A stretch of DNA of 64,000 bases from Primula veris. Its lineage: Eukaryota; Streptophyta; Magnoliopsida; Ericales; Primulaceae. Location: assembly GCA_963682055.1 (NCBI GenBank), contig OY821741.1:11691697-11755696 (forward strand), given 5' to 3'. Shown here piece by piece: positions 34,131 through 45,687 of this stretch. Made by a program: the position numbers and the translations under genes. How positions within the stretch are numbered: the first letter of the stretch is position 1; every line of letters begins with the position of its first letter. A model generated the notes under the pieces. The model had not been told where the DNA came from and did not search any database. It was given only the letters and a program-made list of their open reading frames with translations.

Positions 34131-34696
34131 TTACGAAATAATGAACTTAATTGTCATAATAATATTGATCAGACGCATTGTTTTAAACATATTTTATTTA
34201 GCAGATTTACTTTGATTATTTGCATTCATTAATACTTTGCGAATTATGTAATGATATTTACGATATGTGTATTTAATAAATGGATAGTGTATAGTGACAT
34301 AACGACAGTCAATTTATTTCCACTATATGGATTTAAAGACTATTTGTAATATTTATGTACATTGACCAAATACAACGTTTTTTTTAAGAAGTGCATTAAA
34401 CAAGACTGGTATAAATGCTTGAATGTTTTAAGACTACTTATACTAATGTTGTACATTATTACCAAAAATTTTAAAAAATTAAGGAAGTATAATAAATATA
34501 TATGAAAGCAATATATTCTTGGAAACATGTACGAATAGTTGGAAGTTCGTTTTAGATGGACATGTTAATATGTTTGCCCATATACTCAAATGACAATGAC
34601 AAAACTATTTAAAAAATTATATTGATCGATAACTCCGGTGAATCCGGTCTACGTAACAATGAGTTAATTGAATCGTGGAGTAGTACTAAGGTCTTA
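34131..34696. repeat. Unit-tail fragment after the CACTA element
   Basis: Copy of the tail segment 39070-39633. It starts at a tail position earlier than that reached on the left side of the CACTA element, so tail sequence is present on both sides. It ends in GTCTTA, where it switches to the middle of a sub-repeat; GTCTTA is shared by both partners at the join. Confidence 0.85.
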
Positions 34697-37600
34697 AGTC
34701 GTTGAAAAAGTGTTCATAAGAGATCGCAACAATCGTTGAATATATTAGAATCTGCACTTCATTTAAAGACTAGATCTTTATTTGGATTTCTAAAAGTTTA
34801 ATAGCCCGATAAACTGCCTGGCTAGTGGCTACTTTGTGAGAAAGAAAACTTTTGTAAATGTTAACTCTTCTCTTTGGCCTCCAAACTTATGGTTGTATAT
34901 CATTGCGCTAATTTTTTTATAAAAGTTTTATCTTTTGAAACGAACATTTGACGAGTACAATTGAGTCTGCTCACGAACTTTTCGTATAATAGATTATTAT
35001 ATTAATTTTTAATGTTAGAAGACGATATAATTATTTAAAATACTTACACTATTTTAAAATTGATTTTGCTAACGAGTGTCTCATAAGGTATCATTTAACC
35101 GTTAAATACATTTCTATAATCAAGCTGCGTTTAATATGAATATTCGTTGTATTTATACAATAACATTATAACATTATCATTTTTATTTATTTGATTTACT
35201 TAAATAAGGAAATACTATTAATGTATTACTATAATACAAGAAAAAACAAAAACAAATTCCATACATTACTAACCAATGCATGGGAGGCACTTATTAGCTT
35301 TTCCGTTATAAAATAGTAAGTCATTTACATCTAAATAATGTTAAACAAACCATTTGGTTTGCATAATCTTACTTGTTTAACTTGATGGGAAAATAATTTT
35401 AGTTGTTTTTAAATATTTTTTTTTATTATATAAATAATTTCTTAAATCTTATAATCAACTTTTAATGAACCTAACAGACACGAGTTCATGATTGACTCAT
35501 TTAGTCATTTACCAAACAATCTTTATATATATGTGAGAAATATTTTCCGGCTCGTGAATATATAATTCTATTGAGGCTAGTTCACTTCTTATAAGAATAG
35601 ATTTTTTTTGGATAAGTTTAAAAGAATAGAATTATTCATGAGCCGGAAAAGACTTTTCGCTAACAGTTCGATTGACTAGCAATCGCATCTCGTATATTAC
35701 AACTATACTTTATTTATACATGTCTTCAAAAAAAAATACTTCATTTATACATTGCAGAGATCAAAACAAAATTAAAAAACTCGTTAATTATTAAAATAAG
35801 TTTGTTACATTATATTACAATCATGACTACCATGTAAAATTATTGATATGTCTTGTGTAGTCTAAAGTAGTTCTGAAAGGAAAAATAAAATATATTGTAG
35901 ATGAGAAATGAGGTTATACATAAGTTTGATAGTTCGATTTAATTTGAGGTACAAAAATTCACAATATCATAATTTTTTATTATCAAATAAATTATGTTGC
36001 AATCTACATGCAAATCAGTTAGGAAGGTTAACGTAAATGACAAAAGTGAGAGTTAATACTTTGTAACTAACATTGCCAAACATAAAGAACATAGGTTGGT
36101 GTTTTTTTTATCATCATCTACTGAGCCAAAATAAAAGTCTTTTAAGTCTTTGAAATATTGTTCATAAGAGATCGCAACAATTGTTGAATATATTAGAATC
36201 TTCACTTCATTTAAAGACTAGATCTTTATTTGTATTTCTAAAAGTTTAATAGCCCGATAAACTGTCTGGCTAGTGGCTACTTTGTGAGAAAGAAAACTTT
36301 TGTAAATGTTAAATCTTCTCTTTGTCCTCCAAACTTATGGTTGTATATTATTGCGCTAATTTTTTATAAAAGTTTTATCTTTTGAAACGAACATTTGACG
36401 AGTACAATTGAGTCTGCTCACGAACTTTTCGTATAATAGATTATTAATGTTAGAAGACGATATAATTATTTAAAATACTTACACTATTTTAAAATCGATT
36501 TTGCTAACGAGTGTCTCGTAAGGTATCATTTAACCGTTAAATACATTTCTATAATCAAGTTGCGTTTAATATGAATATTCGTTGTATTTATAACATAACA
36601 TTATAACATAATCATTTTTATGTATTTGATTTACTTAAATAAGAAAATACTATTAATGTATTACTATAATACAAACAAAAAAAAAAATTAAACAAATTCC
36701 ATACATTACTAACCAATGCATGGGGGGCACTTGTTAGCTTTTCCATTATAAAATAGTAAACCATTTACATCTAAATAATGTTAAACAAACCATTTGGTTT
36801 GCATAATCTTAGTTGTTTAACTTGATGGGAAAATACTTTTAGTTGATGGGAAACCTAACAGACACGCGTTCATGATTGACTCATTTAGTCATTTACCAAA
36901 CAATCTTTATATATATGTGAGAAATCTTTTCCGGCTCGTGAATATATAATTCTATTGAGGCTAGTTCACTTCTTATAAGAATAGATTTTTTTTGGGTAAG
37001 TTTAAAAGAATAGAATTATTCATGAGCCGGAAAAGACTTTTCGCTAACAGTTCGATTGGCTATCAACCGCATCTCCTATATTACAACTATACTTTATTTA
37101 TACAGATCTTCAAAAAAATAAAAATACTTCATTTATACATGGAAGAGATCAAAACAAAATTAAAGAAACTCGTTAGTTATTAAAATAATTTGTTACATTA
37201 TATTACAATCATGGCTACCCCGTAAAATTATTGATATGCCTTGTGTAGTCTAAAGTAGTTCTGAAAGGAAAAATAAAATATATCGTAAATGAGAAATGAG
37301 GTTATACATAAGTTTGAAAATTCAATTTAATTGGGGGAACAAAAATTCCCAATATCATAATTTTTTATTATCAAATAAATTATGTTGCAATCTACATGCA
37401 AATCAGTTAGGAAGGTTAACGTAAATGACAAAAATGAGAGTTAATAATTTGTAACTGACATTTCCAAACATAAAGAACATAAGTTGTTGTTTTTTTGTCA
37501 ACATCTATTGAGACAAAATAAAAGTCTTAAGTCTTTGAAATAGTTTTCATAAGAGATCGCAACAATTGTTGACTATATTAGAATATGTACTTCATTTAAA

Positions 37601-38884
37601 GACTAGATCTTTATTTGATTTCTGAAAGTTTAATAGCCCGATAAACTGTTTGGCTAGTGGCTACTTTGTGAGAAATTAAACTTTTGTAAATGTTAAGTTT
37701 TCTCTTTGGCCTCCAAACTTATGGTTGTATATTATTGCGCTAATTTTTTTATAAAAGTTTTATCTTTTGAAACGATCATTTGACGAGTACGATTGAGTAC
37801 GCTCACGAACTTTTCATATAATAGATTATTATATTAATTTTTAATGTTAGAAGACGATATAATTATTTAAAATACTTACACTATTTTGAAATCGATTTTG
37901 CTAACGAGTGTCTCGTAAGGTATCATTTAACCGTTAAATACATTTCTATAATCAAGTTGCGTTTAATATGAATATTCATTGAATTTATAACATAACATTA
38001 TAACATAATCACTTTTATGTATTTGATTTATTTAAATAAGAAAATACTATTAATGTATTACTATAATACCAAAAAAAAATTAAACAAATTCCATACATTA
38101 CTAACCAATGCATGGGGGCACTTGTTAGATTTTCCGTTATAAAATATAGTTAAACCATTTACATCTAAATAATGTTAAGCAAACCATTTGGTTTGCATAA
38201 CCTTGGTTGTTTAACTTGATGGGAAAATAATTTTAGTTGTTTTTATATATATTTTTTATTATATAAATAATTTCTTAAATCTTATAATCAACTTTTAATG
38301 AACCTAATAGACACGCGTTCATGATTGACTCATTTAGTCATTTACCAAACAATCTTTATATATATTTGAGAACTATATAATTCTATTGACGCTAGTTCAT
38401 TTCTTATAAGAATAGAATTTTTTTGGGTAAGTTTAAAAGAACAGAATTATTCATGATCCGGAAAAGACTTTTCGCTAACAGGTCGATTGGCTATCAACCA
38501 CATCTCCTATATTGCAATTATACTTTATTTATACAAATCTTCAACAACAAAAATATACTTCATTTATACATGACAGAGATCAAAACAAAATTAAAGAAAC
38601 TCGTTAGTTATTAAAATAAGTTTGTTACATTATATTACAATCATGACTGCCAGTAAAATTATTGATATGGCTTGTGTAGTCTAAAGTAGTTCTGAAAGGA
38701 AAAATAAAATATATCGTAGATGAGAAATAAGGTTATACATAAGTTTGAAAGTTCAATTTAAATGGGGGAACAAATATTCCCAATATCATAATTTTTTATT
38801 ATCAAATAAATTATGTTGCAATCTGCATGCAAATCAATTAGAAAGGTTAACGTAAATGACAAAGGTGAGAGTTAACACTTTGTA
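34691..38884. repeat. Three ~1.4 kb sub-repeats, array between units 2 and 3
   Basis: Three head-to-tail copies at about 34691-36065 (start missing), 36066-37453 and 37454-38884. Landmarks repeated in each are 'AAGAGATCGCAACAAT.GTTGA', 'GCATGGG.GGCACTTATTAG'-type sequence, and 'AACGTAAATGACAAA'. The first two contain the foldback with GAGCCGG/CCGGCTC arms; the third has lost its left arm. There is no J gene in front of them, so a gene-bearing segment has been deleted or replaced here. Confidence 0.88.
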
Positions 38885-40139
38885 ACTGACATTGCCAAGC
38901 ATAAGGAACATAAGTTGGTTTTTTTTTTTTGCCATCATCATTGAGCCAAAATAAAAGTCTTAAATAAGTTTTATGAGTCACTATTTTATTGAATTTGTTC
39001 AACTAAGCATCACTAAATCCAAGTCCAAAAGTCTCAACTTTATAGTATCCAAAAAAGAAAAATGGTCCGTTACGAAATAATGAACTTAATTGTCATAATA
39101 AAATTGATCAGACGCATTGTTTTAAACATATTTTATTTAACATATTTACTTTGATTATTTGCATCCATTAATACTTTGCGAATTATGTAATGATATTTAC
39201 GATATGTGTATTTAATAAATGGATAGTGTATAGTGACATACCAACAGTCAATTTATTTTCACTATATGGATTTAAAGACTATTTGTAATATTTATGTACA
39301 TTGACCAAATACAACGTTTTTTTAAGAAGTGCATTAAACAAGACTGGTATAAATGCCTGGATGTTTTAAGACTACTTATACTAATGTTGTACATTATTAC
39401 CAAAATTTTTAAAAAATTAAGGAAGTACAATAAATATATATGAAAGAAATATATTCTAGAAACATGTACGAATAGTTGCAAGTTCGTTTTAGACGGACAT
39501 TTTAATATGTTTGCCCATATACTCAAATGACAATGACAAAACTATTTTAAAAATTATATTGATCGATAACTCCGGTGAGTCCAGTCTAGGTAACAATGAG
39601 TTAATTGAATCGTGGAGTAGTACTAAGGTCTTATAAACCCAAACTATAAAAAAATTAATATAAAAAAAATTACCATTTTACCTTTATAAGTTATGAGGGG
39701 GAAAAGTAGTGAACAGTTTATTGGTCTCTGTTACAACAATTAGTTTTCTTGGTATTAAGATAATCATAGCTATTAAAGTAGTCGATAAATAAAATTGAAA
39801 AGTAAGACTACATTTATGTGCTTTGTTGGTAGTAGAGTTTTTTTAATTAATTTTTCCATATATCACTTCAAAATGACATGTTTTATTCGTAGCACCAACG
39901 TTAATTCACGTTCGAACAGAAGTAAAACACTATGATGTCTCATAATCTTATTGATTAAAGGCAATCGTTGCATCCAAAACTTGTACAACCAGATAAGTTA
40001 AGTAATTTAATTATGAGGATATTGTTACTTCGAACTTATTATTTCATATTAGAATCGATGCACATAACACACAGGTTCAAAAAACGTGCTTTAATCATGT
40101 TTTCAACAATAACTTTCCATCCTGAAAACGTATAATTAA
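38885..40139. repeat. Unit tail preceding unit 3
   Basis: About 1.25 kb of AT-rich DNA, nearly identical to 49949-51200 and 61014-62265 and related to 24171-25018 and 34131-34696. A hydrophobic 84-codon minus-strand frame (39272-39526) recurs in each copy but has no family signature and is not called as a gene. Confidence 0.85.
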
Positions 40140-41215
40140 TGCTAATTATACGAATTATACGAGTTAATTACAATCGATTTTTTACCTAAACGATTAAAAA
40201 CATTGTAAATATCTTCATTAAGCATGACAAATCCGACCAGTCACTCAAGAGTTAAAAATTTAACTGTATGAATTCATCGTACGTTTACGGATTCAATTAC
40301 AATATATCTTTTATCCAAACGAATTTATACCATTGTAAATATCTTCATTAAACACTATGGACCCGACCCTATCATCATTCACTCAAGAGTTAAAATTTTA
40401 AATGTACGGATTAATCGTAAACGTACGAATTCAATTACATTCGATCTTTTACCTAAACGAATTTAGAACATTGTAAATATCTTCATTAAACACTACGGGC
40501 CCGACCCCGTCATCATAGTTACTCAAATGTTAAAATTTAAATTGTACGGATTAACGCTAGACTCGTATATTCAATTACAATCAATCTTTTACCCAAACAA
40601 ATTTAAAACATTGTAAATATCTTCATTAAGCACGACGGGGCGACCCAGTCACCAAAATCACTTAACAGTCATAAATTTAACTGTACGGATTAATGTTAAA
40701 CGTAAGTATTTTTTTTCTTCTTTAAATGTACATATTCAATTACAGACTTAAACGAATCTAGAGCATTGCAAATACTTTCATTCACCACGACGGGCCCGAT
40801 TCCCGTCATCATAATTACTCAATAGTTAAAAAATTAACTCCACATATTAATGCAAGCGTACAAATTTAATTACAGTCGATCTTTTACCAAAACGAATATA
40901 GAACATTGTAAATATTTTCATTAACCGCGACGGGTCTGCCCCGTCATCATAGTCACTCAAGAGTTACAAATTCAAACGGATTCATCGTAAACGTAGATAT
41001 TTAATCACAGACGATATTTTACCTAAATAAGTTCAAAACATTATATAGTAATTCATTAAACATGACATGTCCGCCCCGTCGTCATAATTACTGAATAGTC
41101 AAATATAGTCATCATCATTTAACCGTCGTAATTAATGTTCAACGTACTTATTCAATTACAACCGATTTTTTACCAAACCAAATATAGAAAATGACAAATA
41201 TCTTCCTTAACCACG
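40140..41215. repeat. Degenerate ~140-bp satellite, unit 3
   Basis: Same array as 1-975, with the extra first monomer that lies before the window in unit 1. It has an insertion containing TCATCATCATTTAACC near 41110, shared with unit 4 but absent from units 1 and 5. Confidence 0.85.
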
Positions 41216-41363
41216 ATGATTTACTCAAAAGAGAAAAGGCAAACTTAACTTAACCAAAGGTGTATCTGTTGGGTTAAAAAAACATGGTTTAAATACAGCT
41301 TTGTGTCTCAAATATATTTTTAAGACTAAATATAATACTCACAAGAGAGAAGAAATAGAGCGC

Positions 41364-41403
<40 letters not shown>

Positions 41404-41410
41404 ATCAGTG
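41216..41410 (+). promoter_or_regulatory. Putative J-gene promoter with (AT)n tract, unit 3
   Basis: Homologous to 976-1200. The microsatellite is a pure (AT)n run (about 41367-41400) directly followed by TTTATCAGTGG, so the separate TATAAATA motif of unit 1 is absent here. Confidence 0.4.
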
Positions 41411-44400
41411 GCTTCTCTCACTAGACCAATCCTCTTCTAGCATTGGTAATTTCTATGAACTTTTATCATTTTTCTCATTTTCTTTTTAATCTTGTATTAA
41501 ACCCATTGGAATTTTATTGCTCTTTTATCTGAATTTTAAGTTGATTGATAAATTTTGCATGTTAGATCAGTTTTTTTTAATATTTTGGAGTAATGGGTTT
41601 ATACTTTATAGTTTTTTCAGTTGTGGGTATACAGAATTATATGTAGAATGTTAGATAAAAGATACAATCTTTTATCTGGGTTTTACGTTGATTGATAAAT
41701 TTTGCATGTTAGATCAGTTTTTTTTAATATTTTGGAGTAATAGGTTTATATTTTATAGTTATATCAGTTGATACAGAATTTACTATGATATGTATCTATA
41801 TAGTGTTTATGCTGATACAGAATTATATATAGAATGTTATATAAAATATAAAACACATGATGAGATATGTTTTAAATGCCATTTGGTATAGATAAAAGGG
41901 TTTTTGGTTAATGGTCATGTTTTTCTTATTTGGGTTCTTATGTCATCTAAAATTTGCTTTTTTGAGTGAGTTTTAGCATAATTTGGTGTTATAATGGCTT
42001 TATTCGATAAGATTCCGTAGTTTGCACGCACGTGTGCGAGTTAGTTATTTTTCGGGTTTTTTTTTTCCTGTTGCATGTCGGATTGTTATTTCAATGCTGT
42101 TGGTAAATTTAAATAGATAGAATCCAAAGGTAGATTGATATAAATGGATAAAATAATTTGTTTTGGTTACTCATAGCTTGAACCTTTTCCCATTATTGCA
42201 TAATTTTCGCTTCATTTGAACATAATTATAGGCTTACGGCTAGGTTTAATGAAATCTCAACTTGATTTCGGGTATAATTTATTATTTATGTATCCCAGTT
42301 GTTCATGAAAAAGTTTCTGTAGATATTTTTTTGGATTTTGAATTGATGACGTCTATTAGCCTATATGTGTGTATCCTTCTAAATTAGATATGATTTGTCG
42401 AAAACTTGTCTGCTAAATTATGAAAAAAAATCCCTGGTATTGTAAAACGACAAATGTGATATAACGGGTTTGTTTATTTTGATTAGTGGCGGTGCCGTAA
42501 AACGACAAATTGTGTAATCATTTACATCATTTGAATGGATTACAGCCAAGTTCCCGGGGATTTCAACATTACTTTTGTCGGTTACTAGTTAATTGTCTGT
42601 CTAGGATAAATATGGAAATCAGCCAAAGATTTTATATTTTTTTCTGTTTGAATTCTATTGGCTCTTGTTTGTGTCTTTCTAAACTAGGTTTGATTGTGTC
42701 GGAAATTTATCTGCTTTAGTATGAGAGAGTCCGAGTATCGGAAAACAACAATTCTGTTGTTATGTTTTTTTTTTTTTTTTAATTTTGCTTGATTGATTGT
42801 CTTCACACTTTCTAAGAATAATTACGAGTAAGTTTGGGATGGATCTCGGTCCACTATTTTTTAGAGTGGCAACCCTTAAGAACCCTAAGAAATAAATGGG
42901 GAATTTTTATGGAGCCCACCCTCAAATTAAATAGAAGTAGAACACTGAAATATTATTGATACTGATTCTGTACCCTTTATGGACCGGGTTCATACTAAAT
43001 TTGTCTTATGATGACTTTAAGTTTCACATCACTCGAACATTGTTAGAACCAAGTTTGGAGAGAACCTTGCATTACTTTTGCGTGTCACTAGTTTACTGTC
43101 TCTCTGTGATAAACTTGAAATGTCTGGGCATTTTTATTTTTTTTTGACTTTTTTAGTTTCCGAATTCGATTTGCTCATGCGTGTGCATCATTCTAAATAG
43201 GATTGATTTGGCGTGAGAAACTTATTTGCTAAAATTAGAGAACTCCTGTATGTAACCAACAAATTTTCTGTTGTGGTTATTTATTAGTGGCATCATGCAA
43301 AAACAAAAATAAAAACAAAATAGTTTTGTATCACGCGAAAGAATTTTTGTTTGAGGATTCAATTTTTCCTTTTGTGTGTTACAGTTAAGGCTTCATTGTT
43401 ATGCCATTGGTACACTTAGAAAAGGCATACATCAGAGGTTGGTTGATGAAAAGGGATGAATTTTGCGCAGAAAGCTGTTACCTTGGATGCCTTCACTCAT
43501 AAAAGTTCCTAAGATTTAAACATAGTTATGACTGAATTCTGAGAACACCTTACTTTTGCATGTCACTAGTTAATTGTCTATTTAGGAAAGAAATGAATAA
43601 ATTAAGCTAGATATATAATTTTTGTTGCTGTTTGCATTCTATTTGCTCATCTGTGTATCTTTTTTAACTAGGTTAGTTGTTGTGTCGAAAACCTTTTCTT
43701 CTTAAGTTTGAGAGAGTCTGGGTATCCTTCAAATAACAAAAATGTTGTCCTGGTTTCATTAATTTTGTCGGTGGCTTCATTGATTATATAACAAAAGAAA
43801 AAAAGAAACTAGAAAGGTAATGAATGCAATTAAAACGAGCTAGGGCAAAAGAAGTTTCTGATTATTTAAAAAAAAAAATTGTGTGTGCATGTTATAGTTC
43901 ATTATCCATTATTTAAAAATCTTTGATATCGTATAATTTTGTAAAGGGAGAATTTTTGTCCGGGTTAATGCCATCATTTCATTTACATAGAATTTCACAT
44001 AATTTGAACCTAGTTGCCTCTAAGTTCGAGGAGATTTCCACATTACTTTTGCATGTTAGTAGTTGATTGATAGACACGGAAAAGTTAAGCTAGATATTTT
44101 ATAGTTGTAGGTGTTGAATTCTTTTGGCATGTGTATATCTTTCTAAACTAAGTTTGATTTTGTTTTCGGAAACTTCTATGTTAAAGAATTAGCAAAACCC
44201 AGGTTTCATAAAAAGTCGAAGATACTGTGGTGGTTTTATCAATGTGGCTTTAATGCTTCACTCCGTTTGCATAATGTTTAACATTATAATCTACATATAC
44301 AACTATGTTCCGACAGTTTTCAACATTACTGTTGTCGGTTACTACTGAATTGTCCATTTAGGATAAACTTGTAAAAGGTTCAGCTAGAAATTATTATTTT

Positions 44401-44525
44401 TATCGGTGTTTGAATATACTGGCTCATGCACGTGTTTCGTTTTAACTAGGTACGATTTATTGCTGGAAACTTGTCTGCTAAAGTTTGCGAAATACCGGGT
44501 ATCACCAGAAAAGGAAATTGCTGTT
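41411..44525 (+). repeat. J-gene leader with six modules, unit 3
   Basis: Uninterrupted version of the leader: the 147-bp duplication followed by modules a-f in head-to-tail order, with the empty Copia-1 site near 43465. The last module runs into the J-gene start codon. Short open frames inside (42510-42719, 42956-43147) lack family signatures and are not called. Confidence 0.75.
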
Positions 44526-45494
44526 ATGGAGTGCAATAAAGACGAGGCTGTCAGGGCAAAAGAGATTGCCCTCAGTAAGTTTGAAGCTAAAGATTACTTA
44601 GGTGGGAAGAGATTTGCACTGAAAGCCCAATCACTCTATCCGGGTCTTGACAGTATACAACAGCTGATTACAACCCTAGACGTATACATATCGTCCGAAA
44701 CTCGAATAAGTGGTGAGAGTGACTGGTATAGGGTACTGGATGTGAGCCCTACAGCAGATGAGCGAGTGATAAGAAAACAGTATCGGAAATTAGCTCTGGT
44801 TCTACATCCGGACAAAAACAAATCAATAGGTGCTGATGGAGCTTTTAAGCTCATCTCAGAAGCATGTAGCTTTTTGTCAGACAAGGTCAAAAGAGAAGCT
44901 TTTGACCAATTGAGGAATGCAGAACTTGTTAAGCCGCAAAGTCCTTCAGCTGCGTGGAATGGGGTGAGTAGTTCGAGTAAAAGCGGAGCAATCCCGAAAC
45001 CAGCACCCCCAAAAAGAAAACCGACAACTAGAAAGGGTCGAACTTCCAAAGGTGCTACTCCTGCTGCTCAGCAAAACTACCCCATCACCGCTACCTTTTG
45101 GTCTGTATGCCACACATGTAGATTACTACACGAGTACTTTCGTGTTTATCTACACAAGAACGTAGAGTGTCCCAATTGCAACTTACCCTATTTCGCGTAT
45201 GAGTATCCACCTCCTTCAGGAATTCCTCAAATGCCCTCTCGGCCATATTATTTTCAGCAAAATCAAGCTGGCAACTCACCCTATTTCGCCTATGAGTATC
45301 CATCCCCTTCAGGAATTCCTCATATGCCCTCTCAGCCTTATCATTTTCAGCAAAATCAAGCTGGATTTACAGCCGGGTATTCTTTCTCAATTCCTACATC
45401 GAGCAGTAGTCCACCTGGGTTACATTCTGGCGGTTTCGCTAAAGAAGTGTTCCAGAAGTATAAGAGAGAGAACGCGCGGAATGCTGAGGAATAG
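44526..45494 (+). CDS. J-domain protein, C-terminally truncated, unit 3
   Basis: An intact 322-codon frame, with the same architecture as the unit 1 copy: N-terminal helical segment, J domain with HPD, basic linker, four zinc-finger-like cysteines and two 31-residue repeats. It differs from unit 1 by about 15 substitutions, including Leu-to-Ile after the KNKS of the J domain, Thr and Arg changes in the linker, and Gln-to-Glu before the second cysteine pair. It differs from unit 4 at one residue (Ser in place of Gly at 139). Complete promoter, leader and downstream modules are present. Confidence 0.8.
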   Translation: MECNKDEAVRAKEIALSKFEAKDYLGGKRFALKAQSLYPGLDSIQQLITTLDVYISSETRISGESDWYRVLDVSPTADERVIRKQYRKLALVLHPDKNKSIGADGAFKLISEACSFLSDKVKREAFDQLRNAELVKPQSPSAAWNGVSSSSKSGAIPKPAPPKRKPTTRKGRTSKGATPAAQQNYPITATFWSVCHTCRLLHEYFRVYLHKNVECPNCNLPYFAYEYPPPSGIPQMPSRPYYFQQNQAGNSPYFAYEYPSPSGIPHMPSQPYHFQQNQAGFTAGYSFSIPTSSSSPPGLHSGGFAKEVFQKYKRENARNAEE

Positions 45495-45687
45495 AAGGAG
45501 GCTGATTTGAAACGAAAGATTTCGACTAATCAAAGTGAAGCTGGGTCCTCGGTGGATGCTAATACTGCGAAAAAACGAAAAGTTGTCGAAGATCTAACGT
45601 TTAAAAAGGAGCCAAGTCAAGCAGCGTTGAACCAACGAAGAAGGCTAAGGTTAACAAGGCCGCGAAGAATTCGAAGATCTAAGGTTA
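45495..45687 (+). pseudogene. Readable remainder of the J gene after the shared stop, unit 3
   Basis: In frame with the J gene immediately after the TAG, about 66 further codons are open to 45692. They carry Lys/Arg clusters (KRKIS, KKRKVV, RRLRLTR). No ATG begins the stretch, so it is best read as the former continuation of the same protein and not a separate gene. Confidence 0.65.

Noticed and set aside
36992..38614. 63-codon frames opening GKFKR.ELF recur in the second and third sub-repeats (36992, 38423, 48053, 49487, 59120, 60552).
   Set aside because: They begin at a TTG and not an ATG, overlap a foldback, have no known domain, and are broken in other sub-repeats. Recurrence is explained by the DNA repeat.
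39272..39526. 84-codon hydrophobic minus-strand frame repeated in each unit tail (also 50335, 61401; shorter at 34340).
   Set aside because: AT-rich composition gives Phe/Ile/Leu runs by chance; no family signature, and the frame is not kept in the older copies.
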